NCBI GenBank assembly: GCA_937894065.1
Contig: CALCST010000025.1
Location: 124,001 to 188,000 of the forward strand
Direction: 5' to 3'
DNA from: an uncultured Parabacteroides sp.
Lineage (GTDB): Bacteria > Bacteroidota > Bacteroidia > Bacteroidales > Tannerellaceae
DNA length: 64,000 nt
In this document: in pieces, positions 56,907-64,000 of the stretch
Numbering within the stretch: position 1 is the first letter of the stretch
Layout: each line of letters opens with the position of its first letter
The notes under the pieces: generated by a model
The model's input: the letters and a program-made list of their open reading frames with translations, nothing else
The model's database searches: none
Told to the model about the DNA's origin: nothing
Translations under genes and position numbers: made by a program

Positions 56907-58301
56907 TCAATTTTCAATTTTTGTTTCCTGCTCCAAATAACCAATCCCCTTATAATAATTAACCACACTGTTCTTAAGGAACAACTTCAGGCGGGCATCA
57001 AGTTTCTCGGCACATGAATTCAGATATGAATTTGAGATTGTCTGATATTCCACCGGAGATATAAGCCCTTGTTTCATTTTCTTCTCATGAAGAAGAAATG
57101 TTTCCTTTTGAGCGTCGGATTTTTTCTCGGCATGAACCAATGCTTTTATAGCGCCTCTTTTATCCTGCAATGCTCGTGATACTTCCGATTCAACGTCCTG
57201 CAACGTCTGACGATATTGAGCCTCAGCACGGCGATAGTCATTTCTTTTCTTGGAAAGATTGGAAAAACGCGACAGGCGGTCGTATATCGGAATAGACAAA
57301 TTCAATTGAATATATTGTCCGGAGTTGTTTTTCCATTGCGACCAGAAAGATGGTGTCTGTGAATCAGCTCTTCCTGGATAGCTGTAGAAACTTGTGGACC
57401 AGCCGCCGCTAAGTGACAAAGATGGAAGGAACTGCCATTTTGCAGTATGCAAGGCATATTTTGCCTTTTTCAAACTTCCTTCGGCTATGAGAACTGAAGG
57501 TTGAGTTGCAAGGGCATAGTTTATGATTTCATCTTCGGATTCATTATCGAATAATATGGAATAATTGTCATTATCCAACATCGACATGTCCGGGCGCAAC
57601 TCCTTTTCTATTGGCCATAGCATTATGGATTTAAGAGTGAGAAGAGCGTCATTGCGACTGTTCACGGAGTTTACAAGCAAGTATTCCTTGTCGGCAAGGT
57701 CGGCTTCTGTCTGCGCAACATCGGGATAACTTTTCTGTCCGAGTTCATACTGCTTATTTATAAGATTAAGATTGGTTTTGGCAATCTCAACCTGTTCAGT
57801 AAGAACTTCTGTCATTTCGGAATGGAAAAGGACATTGCAATATGCTTCCATCACGGCAAGGCACAATTCGTTGCGAAGTTTTTCTTCCTCGGAAATTCCC
57901 ATCTTTACTGCAGTCTGCGAAATCTTTATATTGTCGATGGCAGAGAATCCGTCGAATAATGTCAGACTGGCATTGATTGAATATCCGTTATTGAAAGAAG
58001 TTGAATTGATATAAGTATTCGTTTCCGGGTCAACAGCACGTCCGAAATTAGTGTAGGCATAAGTTCCTGCTGAAACGGATGGAGTGAATGCTTTCAGTAT
58101 GGCATCACGGCGTTCGATACGCTTATCTGAATTATCAAGTTTCTGTATTTCGTTTTTGGTGGAATATTTCACGGCATATTCCATACAGTCATGCAATGTC
58201 ATTACAGCAATCGTATCGTTGCTGCTGCCATTGCTGACAGCAAAAATATTCGGTGTCGAACACAGAACAGTTAATAATATAGGTATAAATCTTATTTTCA
58301 T
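56907..58301 (-). CDS. TolC-family outer-membrane exit channel
   Basis: This 464-residue protein has a signal peptide (IPILLTVLCSTPNIFA) and two outer-membrane efflux repeats with long coiled-coil helices, such as QVEIAKTNLNLINKQYELGQKSYPDVAQTEADLADKEYLL and the YNDYRRAEAQYRQTLQDVESEVSRAL segment. It is the first gene of the exporter operon and lies directly behind the sigma-54 promoter. Confidence 0.9.
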   Translation of the reverse strand: MKIRFIPILLTVLCSTPNIFAVSNGSSNDTIAVMTLHDCMEYAVKYSTKNEIQKLDNSDKRIERRDAILKAFTPSVSAGTYAYTNFGRAVDPETNTYINSTSFNNGYSINASLTLFDGFSAIDNIKISQTAVKMGISEEEKLRNELCLAVMEAYCNVLFHSEMTEVLTEQVEIAKTNLNLINKQYELGQKSYPDVAQTEADLADKEYLLVNSVNSRNDALLTLKSIMLWPIEKELRPDMSMLDNDNYSILFDNESEDEIINYALATQPSVLIAEGSLKKAKYALHTAKWQFLPSLSLSGGWSTSFYSYPGRADSQTPSFWSQWKNNSGQYIQLNLSIPIYDRLSRFSNLSKKRNDYRRAEAQYRQTLQDVESEVSRALQDKRGAIKALVHAEKKSDAQKETFLLHEKKMKQGLISPVEYQTISNSYLNSCAEKLDARLKLFLKNSVVNYYKGIGYLEQETKIEN

Positions 58302-58328
58302 TTTCTGTTATGTTTACACCTATATTAT

Positions 58329-58345
58329 AGCCATTACCGTGCCAC
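58329..58345 (-). promoter_or_regulatory. Sigma-54 (-24/-12) promoter of the exporter operon
   Basis: On the minus strand GTGGCACGGTAATGGCT has the -24 TGGCAC box intact and the -12 GC at exactly 10 bp; the -12 box reads TGGC rather than TTGC. The expected start is near 58319, about 18 nt before the TolC start codon. Palindromes lie about 65-110 bp further upstream, right for an activator. Confidence 0.7.
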
Positions 58346-58373
58346 AACACCGATAATATTATATCTCAAGCAT

Positions 58374-58461
58374 TTACAAAATCCGAGATATTTTAAACTG
58401 TAAAGAAACTTTACAGTTAGTGTAAAATGATTTTACAATTGATGTGTAAAATCAGAATGAA
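58374..58461 (-). promoter_or_regulatory. Phased palindromes at enhancer distance (22-bp step)
   Basis: AACTGTAAAG-AAA-CTTTACAGTT is centred at 58407 and TGTAAAAT-G-ATTTTACA at 58429, exactly 22 bp apart. Weaker units are centred near 58385 (ATC-CGA-GAT) and 58451 (TGTGTAAAATC). Relative to the expected start point the centres lie near -66, -88, -110 and -132, typical for sites of a sigma-54 activator. Confidence 0.75.
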
Positions 58462-58740
58462 AGTTGTAATCCTGCCTGAATTCCATACGAAGCATATCCA
58501 CATAAATAGTTGACCTGATATGAAGCACCAACTGATAGTAATTTTGTAAGCTGATAATTATATCCTACTTTTCCTATCAATCCCCAGTCAACCTCATTTG
58601 AACTGTCAAAACTGTGAATTATATATCCGTTATCAGGATTGTTGTCTTGGTCTTCCCTAATCTGCCATTCGCTATATTCGGAGGCAAGACCAAACGCTGC
58701 CTGAGCATATAATGTAATACAGTGTAGATATAAATTGGGG
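58452..58740 (-). pseudogene. Remnant of a small outer-membrane barrel protein
   Basis: In the minus-strand frame ending at TGA (58452-58454) there are about 90 residues of a barrel protein: YAQAAFGLASEYSEWQIRED, then DWGLIGKVGYNYQLTKLLSVGASYQVNY and YGIQAGLQLSF with a final Phe. The part before YAQA looks like the end of a signal peptide, but no start codon is present before a stop upstream. The remnant overlaps one end of the enhancer array. Confidence 0.65.
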
Positions 58741-58852
58741 CAAAAGTATATAATGCGGGGAAGAGGAAATTAAGGTTGGATATAATTTTATGGATTATTA
58801 TTGGGGATTTAATGGGAGAGTTAAAAAGCATAAAGAGACACGGATATCTTAT

Positions 58853-58893
58853 ATAAACAAAAAAAGCGTGTAACTTTTCAGCTACACGCTTTT
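58853..58893 (-). terminator. dnaK terminator
   Basis: AAAAGCGTGTA (58862-58872) pairs with TACACGCTTTT (58883-58893). Read on the minus strand it is followed by a T run. It lies about 30 bp after the dnaK stop. Confidence 0.88.
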
Positions 58894-58923
58894 CCTTTAT
58901 TATGCTTATGTTATTTATAAGAA

Positions 58924-60843
58924 TTATTTAACTTCCTCAAAATCAACATCAGTAACATTATCCTTACCATTGTTATTGTTACCAGCATTGCCATTAGCCT
59001 GACCACCGAAGTTAGGACCAGCCTGTGCACCGCCCTGAGCGTTCTGAGCGTTATACATTTCCTGGCTTGCAGCCTGGAATACTGAGTTCAATTCGCCCAT
59101 TGCAGCATCGATTCCGGCAATATCCTGAGCTTTGTGAGCTTCTTTCAATTTACCAAGAGCAGCTTCGATTGGAGCTTTCTTGTCAGCTGGGATCTTATCG
59201 CCAAGTTCTTTCAACTGTTTTTCAGTCTGGAAGATCATGCTGTCTGCCTGATTCAACTTGTCGATACGTTCTTTTTCTTTCTTATCAGCTTCAGCATTTG
59301 CAGCAGCTTCTTCCTTCATACGTTTAACTTCGTCGTCGCTCAAACCACTTGAAGCTTCGATACGGATGCTCTGAACTTTACCAGTTCCTTTATCCTTAGC
59401 AGATACGTTCAAGATACCGTTTGCGTCGATATCGAATGTTACTTCAATCTGAGGAACACCGCGCTGTGCTGCTGGAATACCATCCAAGTGGAAACGACCG
59501 ATTGACTTGTTGTCGCGAGCCAATGAACGTTCACCCTGCAATACGTGGATTTCAACTGATGGCTGGTTATCAACAGCTGTTGTAAATGTTTCAGACTTCT
59601 TAGTTGGGATTGTTGTGTTAGCTTCAATCAACTTAGTCATCACACCACCCATTGTTTCGATACCCAATGAAAGCGGAGTTACATCAAGCAACAACACGTC
59701 TTTAACTTCACCTGTCAATACACCACCCTGGATTGCAGCACCTACGGCAACAACTTCGTCCGGGTTAACACCTTTTGAAGGAGCTTTACCGAAGAATTTC
59801 TCAACGATAGCCTGAACTGCCGGGATACGAGTTGAACCACCAACCAAGATTACTTCGTCGATATCAGAAGTGCTCAAACCTGCATCCTGCAAAGCCTGAC
59901 GGCAAGGAGCGATACATGCCTGAATCAAGCTGTCAGCCAACTGTTCGAACTTAGAACGAGTCAAAGTCTTAACCAAGTGTTTTGGAACACCGTTAACTGG
60001 CATGATATAAGGCAAGTTGATTTCTGTTGAAGTTGTGCTTGACAATTCAATCTTAGCCTTTTCAGCAGCTTCTTTCAAACGCTGCAAAGCCATAGGATCC
60101 TGACGCAAGTCTACGCCTTCTTCTTTCTGGAACTCGTCTGCCAACCAGTCGATGATTACGTGGTCGAAGTCATCACCACCAAGGTGAGTATCACCGTTTG
60201 TTGATTTAACTTCAAATACGCCGTCACCCAACTCAAGGATTGAGATATCGAATGTACCACCACCAAGGTCGAATACTGCGATCTTCATATCCTTGTTAGC
60301 TTTGTCCAAGCCGTAAGCCAAAGAAGCAGCAGTCGGTTCGTTTACGATACGGCGAACTGTAAGACCTGCGATTTCACCAGCTTCCTTAGTTGCCTGACGC
60401 TGTGCGTCGCTGAAGTATGCAGGCACTGTGATAACAGCTTCTGTTACTTCCTGACCCAAATAGTCTTCAGCTGTTTTCTTCATTTTCTGAAGAATCATTG
60501 CTGAGATTTCCTGTGGAGTATAAAGACGACCGTCGATATCTACACGAGGAGTATTGTTATCACCACGAACCACTTTATATGGAACACGTGAGATTTCTTT
60601 CTGAACCTGATCAAATGTTTCACCCATGAAACGTTTGATAGAGAAAATTGTCTTCTGTGGGTTTGTGATTGCCTGACGTTTTGCAGGATCACCTACTTTA
60701 CGTTCACCACCATCAACGAATGCTACGATTGAAGGAGTTGTTCTTTTACCTTCGCTGTTAGCAATTACAACCGGTTCGTTACCTTCCAATACAGATACAC
60801 AAGAGTTGGTTGTTCCTAAGTCAATTCCAATAATCTTTCCCAT
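58924..60843 (-). CDS. dnaK: Chaperone Hsp70
   Basis: This 639-residue chaperone has IGIDLGTTNSCVSVLEGN at the N-terminus, VPAYFSDAQRQATKEAGEIAGL, IAVFDLGGGTFDISIL, VLLVGGSTRIPAVQ-type motif (VILVGGSTRIPAVQ), then the peptide-binding domain (LLLDVTPLSLGIETMGGVMTKLI) and a Gly/Asn/Gln-rich tail ending NVTDVDFEEVK. It is a single-gene unit with its own terminator. dnaJ and grpE are not beside it. Confidence 0.98.
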   Translation of the reverse strand: MGKIIGIDLGTTNSCVSVLEGNEPVVIANSEGKRTTPSIVAFVDGGERKVGDPAKRQAITNPQKTIFSIKRFMGETFDQVQKEISRVPYKVVRGDNNTPRVDIDGRLYTPQEISAMILQKMKKTAEDYLGQEVTEAVITVPAYFSDAQRQATKEAGEIAGLTVRRIVNEPTAASLAYGLDKANKDMKIAVFDLGGGTFDISILELGDGVFEVKSTNGDTHLGGDDFDHVIIDWLADEFQKEEGVDLRQDPMALQRLKEAAEKAKIELSSTTSTEINLPYIMPVNGVPKHLVKTLTRSKFEQLADSLIQACIAPCRQALQDAGLSTSDIDEVILVGGSTRIPAVQAIVEKFFGKAPSKGVNPDEVVAVGAAIQGGVLTGEVKDVLLLDVTPLSLGIETMGGVMTKLIEANTTIPTKKSETFTTAVDNQPSVEIHVLQGERSLARDNKSIGRFHLDGIPAAQRGVPQIEVTFDIDANGILNVSAKDKGTGKVQSIRIEASSGLSDDEVKRMKEEAAANAEADKKEKERIDKLNQADSMIFQTEKQLKELGDKIPADKKAPIEAALGKLKEAHKAQDIAGIDAAMGELNSVFQAASQEMYNAQNAQGGAQAGPNFGGQANGNAGNNNNGKDNVTDVDFEEVK

Positions 60844-60917
60844 AATATTTATATCTTTTTTTGTTATTATTCAATTTTAATTTCTCTGCCTCTTTTTCGG
60901 AGGCTTCGCTTTATATC

Positions 60918-60936
60918 AAACAAACTGCGTGCCAAA
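60918..60936 (-). promoter_or_regulatory. Possible sigma-54-like promoter of dnaK
   Basis: On the minus strand TTTGGCACGCAGTTTGTT matches the -24 box perfectly, but the -12 box has GT where GC is invariant. The expected leader to the dnaK start would be about 65 nt. A weak candidate only; no TAnnTTTG alternative was found. Confidence 0.25.
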
Positions 60937-60940
60937 AATA

Positions 60941-61006
60941 AAAACAGGTTTATTCTGATATTTCCATGTCAGTTTTACAGACATTTTGACAGAATAAACC
61001 TGTTTT
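60941..61006 (-). terminator. 17-bp inverted repeat between nitroreductase and dnaK
   Basis: AAAACAGGTTTATTCTG (60941-60957) and CAGAATAAACCTGTTTT (60990-61006) are perfect arms; inside them ATGTC (60966) and GACAT (60980) pair on the same axis. On the minus strand it is followed by TTTTTATTTTT-like sequence. It is 95 bp past the nitroreductase stop, so a terminator is the simplest reading. Confidence 0.65.
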
Positions 61007-61100
61007 ACGAAGTTTATGGGATAAATTATGGCAGAAAAATGAATATTATAGTTGACAATAGAACAAGTGACGCAAATCGCCCGGTCAACTCAATCTCCGC

Positions 61101-61643
61101 TCAATATTTATTCCATGAAACAATTTCCGAAATATTCTTACGTTTCTTATCCCGTTTGGGAGCCGTGCTATATCCTATAACAATGTCCAGAAGCACACGT
61201 TTGTTTGCCGGAATATTCAACAGCGAACGGACTTTATCCTCGTTGAACCAACCAAGGATACAGCTTCCAAGTCCTTCCGACTCGGCGGCAAGAACAATAT
61301 GAGAAGCAACTATACCGACATCTATATGAGCAAAATTCTTATCCTTCACCCATGCTCCGAAACCGGCAGATAAATTTGGCTTTTCCTCAACTATCACAAT
61401 ATGCACCGGAGCCTGTTTGGTGAAATGATTTATACCCAAAACTTTGCTTGCCACAGCATCGGCAAGACGGTTTTTCAGTTCCGGCTCATTAACTACAATG
61501 AAATGCCAAGGCTGCGAATTGCAAGCCGACGGAGCAAGGCGCGCCGAATATAATATACGGTCAATCTTCTCCTTTTCAACCGGTCTGTTGGCATCATAGG
61601 CTCTGTCGCTTTGGCGAAGTGCTACTAGTTCATGAAAATCCAT
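61101..61643 (-). CDS. Nitroreductase family protein
   Basis: This 180-residue FMN-dependent oxidoreductase has RQSDRAYDANRPVEKEKIDRIL, then SARLAPSACNSQPWHFIVVNEP, a mid-region HIVLAAESEGLGSCILGWF and C-terminal IGYSTAPKRDKKRKNISEIV. The substrate is unknown. It is 26 bp from ribE, so flavin synthesis and this flavoprotein may share a transcript. Confidence 0.88.
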   Translation of the reverse strand: MDFHELVALRQSDRAYDANRPVEKEKIDRILYSARLAPSACNSQPWHFIVVNEPELKNRLADAVASKVLGINHFTKQAPVHIVIVEEKPNLSAGFGAWVKDKNFAHIDVGIVASHIVLAAESEGLGSCILGWFNEDKVRSLLNIPANKRVLLDIVIGYSTAPKRDKKRKNISEIVSWNKY

Positions 61644-61669
61644 TTCCTATAAGTTTTGAAGTTGAACAT

Positions 61670-62272
61670 TTATTGAAACAACATCATCTTGCTTATATAT
61701 TTACCTACGATATCAAACTCTAGGTTCACAACAGTTCCTTTTTCAATCTGGCAGAAATTTGTATGGTCGTGAGTGTAAGGAATGATTGCCACCTGGAAAG
61801 AATTCAGTGTAGAATTACAAACTGTCAGGCTGACACCGTTCACACAAACCGAACCTTTCTCAACTGTCATATAGCCCTGGCGTGCCAAATCTTTGTTAAG
61901 TTCGTACTCGAAAGTATAATACCAGCTTCCGTCAGCCTCCTCAACATTTGTACAAACTGCAGTCTGGTCAACGTGTCCCTGAACGATATGTCCGTCCAAA
62001 CGGCCGTTCATCAACATACTTCTTTCAAGGTTCACAAGGCTTCCTTCCTTAAGCATACCAAGATTTGAGCGTTCCAAAGTTTCCTTGATAGCAGTTACAG
62101 TATATGTTTTGTCTGTTTTGCTAACAACTGTCAGACAAACGCCATTATGAGCCACACTCTGGTCAATCTTCAATTCGTTCACAAAAGAACATTCCATTGT
62201 CAGATGAATATTTCCTTTGTCGTGCTCAACTGATACAACCTTAGCAGGTTCTTCTACAATTCCTGAAAACAT
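61670..62272 (-). CDS. ribE: Riboflavin synthase alpha chain
   Basis: This 200-residue enzyme has two lumazine-binding repeats (MFSGIVEEPAKVV ... SVAHNGVCLTVV and GHIVQGHVDQTA ... GVSLTVCNS), forming riboflavin from two 6,7-dimethyl-8-ribityllumazine molecules. Length is normal. The gap upstream (62273-62695) holds a phased array but no FMN riboswitch was recognised. Confidence 0.94.
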   Translation of the reverse strand: MFSGIVEEPAKVVSVEHDKGNIHLTMECSFVNELKIDQSVAHNGVCLTVVSKTDKTYTVTAIKETLERSNLGMLKEGSLVNLERSMLMNGRLDGHIVQGHVDQTAVCTNVEEADGSWYYTFEYELNKDLARQGYMTVEKGSVCVNGVSLTVCNSTLNSFQVAIIPYTHDHTNFCQIEKGTVVNLEFDIVGKYISKMMLFQ

Positions 62273-62460
62273 ATTTTATTCCTCCTTATTACTTTATTTA
62301 AGTTTCAAAATCCCGTTGCATAAATGCAATTATCGGCAAATATATGGAATTTAGTCAAGCCACACAAAAAGGAATATCTACTAATGTTTAACGGAATAAA
62401 CTTTCAGGAGTTTTCAATAAAACAATACTTTATCATAAATAAGTAGGCAATCCTTCTAAA

Positions 62461-62544
62461 AACTAAGCCTTAGATTATAAAAACTCAGTCTCAGTTTCTG
62501 TAATCTTAATCTGAGTTTATAAAAACTAAAGCTTAGTTTTAAGA
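62461..62544. repeat. Four-unit 21-bp phased array of AACTAAG-CTTAG palindromes
   Basis: Units at 62461, 62482, 62503 and 62524 read AACTAAGCCTTAG, AACTCAGTCTCAG, ATCTTAATCTGAG and AACTAAAGCTTAG, each followed by a TTT- or ATT-rich 8-bp spacer. The step is 21 bp. It lies between ribE (189 bp upstream of its start) and the ssrA promoter. Confidence 0.85.
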
Positions 62545-62638
62545 ATAATATATTATATATGTAACTATTTTTACTTCCTACATTATTATATATAAGAATC
62601 GAAAACACGGTTAAATCAGTTCAAAAAAAGAATAACTA

Positions 62639-62668
62639 TTGCATTGTGATAAAAAAAACGTATATTTG
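62639..62668 (+). promoter_or_regulatory. ssrA promoter
   Basis: TTG (62639-62641) and TATATTTG (62661-62668) are 19 bp apart, a close match to the Bacteroidetes consensus. The -7 box lies 27 bp before the mature RNA 5' end. Confidence 0.75.
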
Positions 62669-62695
62669 CATTCTCGAATAGAGAAAACAAATCAT

Positions 62696-63095
62696 GGGGA
62701 TGACCGGTTTTGACAGCGGGTAGAAGTGGTTTGTAAGCATGTAGTGCCTGGTCGGCTAGCACTATAATCTGAGACGGCGAACAATTAACTGGCGAAAACA
62801 ATTATGCTCTCGCTGCTTAATCGAAGAATAGTAGATTAGAGCTTAATTCCTGCAAAAGTTGCGGGAACGGGACATCACCCGGATGCTGTGGCTTCGAAGC
62901 TATCCGATACGGTGGTGCAGATATATCGGAGATAGTCTGACGCATTCCTCGGGCGAAGGATGAAGTTTTAGAGGATAAGGTTCAAGTGGGTGGCTTCGGT
63001 CTTGCTTGTTCCCGACAATGAAGGCGAAGATAAACATGTAGAAAGCAAATTAATTCCTCGTTTGGACGAGAGTTCGAATCTCTCCATCTCCACAA
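62696..63095 (+). ncRNA. ssrA: Transfer-messenger RNA (tmRNA)
   Basis: The RNA starts GGGGATGACCGG and ends with the T-arm GAGTTCGAATCTC and CATCTCC, which pairs with GGGGATG as the acceptor stem. The tag frame at 62791-62820 encodes GENNYALAA and a TAA, matching the Bacteroides tag (the first Ala comes from the charged RNA). The CCA end does not seem to be encoded (CACAA follows the stem). It rescues stalled ribosomes. The 3' end coordinate is approximate. Confidence 0.95.
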
Positions 63096-63108
63096 CCAAA
63101 CGATAAGA

Positions 63109-63136
63109 AAGGAGTCGGCAACGATTCCTTTTTTTG
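63109..63136 (+). terminator. ssrA terminator
   Basis: AAGGAGTCG (63109-63117), loop GCAA, CGATTCCTT (63122-63130), then a T run. It begins 14 nt after the tmRNA end. Confidence 0.9.
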
Positions 63137-63319
63137 TTTAAACACTAACACAAAAAACGTAATACCAACTCCAAATCAAGCTAATACTAGAGGTATGACA
63201 GTTATTTTGTAACAATATTTAAGCACTGTAAAACACCTAATTATCACACACATACAATTTACACACAGTTATTTTTTTTCGTAAGTTTATATTTATTATT
63301 ACAATTTACAATTTTTATC

Positions 63320-63327
63320 TATCTTTG
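63320..63327 (+). promoter_or_regulatory. Probable -7 box of the right-edge SusC-like gene
   Basis: TATCTTTG matches TAnnTTTG and lies 75 bp before the start codon. A -33 TTTG at the right spacing was not seen, so the promoter is incomplete. The rest of the 63137-63401 gap holds nothing else. Confidence 0.4.
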
Positions 63328-63401
63328 CAGCCCGTCAAACTAAATTAGATTAATCGTTTTAACAAAAATCGTAGAATTTATTAATATTGATCTAAACACT
63401 T

Positions 63402-64000
63402 ATGTATAGAGTTAAAACTAAACCCATAAGTTTACTCTTTGTTGCGACAGCTTTAAGCGTTGCGGGTAATATTTATGCGGAAGTAACGCCAAATCGTCCA
63501 AATGTAGATTTGGTACAACAAGAAGGAAAAGTATCAGGTAATGTAGTTGACAAATTAGGTCCTGTAATTGGAGCTTCTGTAGTTGTGAAAGGAACGACCA
63601 ATGGAAACATTACAGATTTTGATGGTAATTTCACATTGGAAGGAGTAAAGAAAGGAGATATCATCCAGATATCTTATATTGGTTACTCAACTCAGGAAAT
63701 TGAATATACCGGTCAAGCTTCAATTAATGTAACTATGGTGGAAGATGCTGAACAGCTTGATGAAGTTGTTGTAACAGCATTGGGTATGAAACGTACTGAA
63801 AAAGCACTAGGTTATGCCGTAACAGAGCTGAAAGGCGAAGACTTAAAGACAAATGCAATCAACCCTATTTCATCACTTCAGGGAAAAGTGGCAGGTGTTG
63901 AAATTGCAGGTTCTGACGGTGGTATGTTCGGTGCTACAAAAATCCAGATTCGTGGTGCTTCTACGCTTGCAGGAAACAATCAGCCAATTTATGTTGTCGA
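63402..64000 (+). CDS. SusC/RagA-family TonB-dependent receptor, 5' part
   Basis: An ATG at 63402 opens a frame that runs off the window. It encodes a signal peptide (LLFVATALSVAGNIYA), a carboxypeptidase-regulatory-like domain (GNVVDKLGPVIGASVVVKGTTNGN), the TonB box DEVVVTALGMKR and the start of the plug (LQGKVAGVEI, QIRGASTLAGNNQPIYVV). The TALGMKR form of the box places it in a different subgroup from the SusC at 2500-5634. Confidence 0.95.
   Translation, partial: MYRVKTKPISLLFVATALSVAGNIYAEVTPNRPNVDLVQQEGKVSGNVVDKLGPVIGASVVVKGTTNGNITDFDGNFTLEGVKKGDIIQISYIGYSTQEIEYTGQASINVTMVEDAEQLDEVVVTALGMKRTEKALGYAVTELKGEDLKTNAINPISSLQGKVAGVEIAGSDGGMFGATKIQIRGASTLAGNNQPIYVV

Noticed and set aside
62273..62460. 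FMN riboswitch upstream of ribE
   Set aside because: None of the conserved RFN-element segments could be recognised in this short AT-rich region.

Overview
The window looks like chromosome of a low-GC member of the Bacteroidales (Bacteroides/Phocaeicola type). The reasons are SusC/SusD outer-membrane pairs, promoters of the TTTG-N18-20-TAnnTTTG form that is typical of this phylum, a tmRNA whose tag reads GENNYALAA, two-lumazine-domain riboflavin synthase, DUF3276 and OxyR genes of the Bacteroidetes type, and AT-rich gene gaps. No tRNA, rRNA operon, IS element, integrase, phage or CRISPR array was seen.

Layout. 1-195 is the end of an unidentified gene. 896-18866 is a glycan-use locus that looks aimed at mannose-containing glycans: SusD and SusC, a GH38 alpha-mannosidase, an inner-membrane sugar MFS carrier, a divergent GH92 enzyme, a ROK sugar kinase, a mannose-6-phosphate isomerase with an extra N-terminal domain, a six-hairpin glycosidase and a divergent AraC regulator. 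Together they would bind, trim, import, phosphorylate and isomerise mannose. 18931-20686 holds a SUKH/SMI1-type protein, a DUF695-like protein and a small exported protein with a good sigma-54 promoter. 20780-26258 is mostly housekeeping (esterase, rsmE, nucleoside carrier, bifunctional nuclease, PUR-like protein, OxyR). 26344-30639 is an aromatic amino acid operon (pheA, aminotransferase, DAHP synthase-chorismate mutase, tyrA). It is preceded by a Phe/Tyr-rich leader peptide and a terminator/antiterminator pair, which is a textbook attenuator. 30831-38467 carries a beta-propeller-like protein, a GH-like lipoprotein, gcvP, an MBL hydrolase, rsmG and an RsiV-like lipoprotein. 38732-43997 holds a GH95-like enzyme and a GH127 beta-L-arabinofuranosidase.

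44154-58301, all on the minus strand, is a TolC / HlyD-type adaptor / ABC ATPase / two FtsX-type permeases / TonB-family barrel export locus. It ends in a sigma-54-type response regulator and its histidine kinase. The first gene (TolC) has a -24/-12 promoter with phased palindromes at enhancer distance upstream, so the kinase-regulator pair probably controls the exporter. 58924-62272 is dnaK, a nitroreductase and ribE. ssrA (tmRNA) lies at 62696-63095, and a second SusC-like gene runs off the right edge.

The most unusual signal is in the gaps. At five separate places (6527, 22525, 47095, 58374, 62461) there are 3-5 tandem units of 21-22 bp, most of them a small palindrome. The palindrome sequence differs from array to array while the two-helical-turn spacing stays the same. 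Three further families of dispersed gap repeats are present (GTTGACAAGG/GAGTTTTTAAG type, CACAGAG inverted repeats, and GGATT-NNN-AATCC hairpins), plus an inverted pair of 9-bp GGCGGTTTY repeats near the left end.
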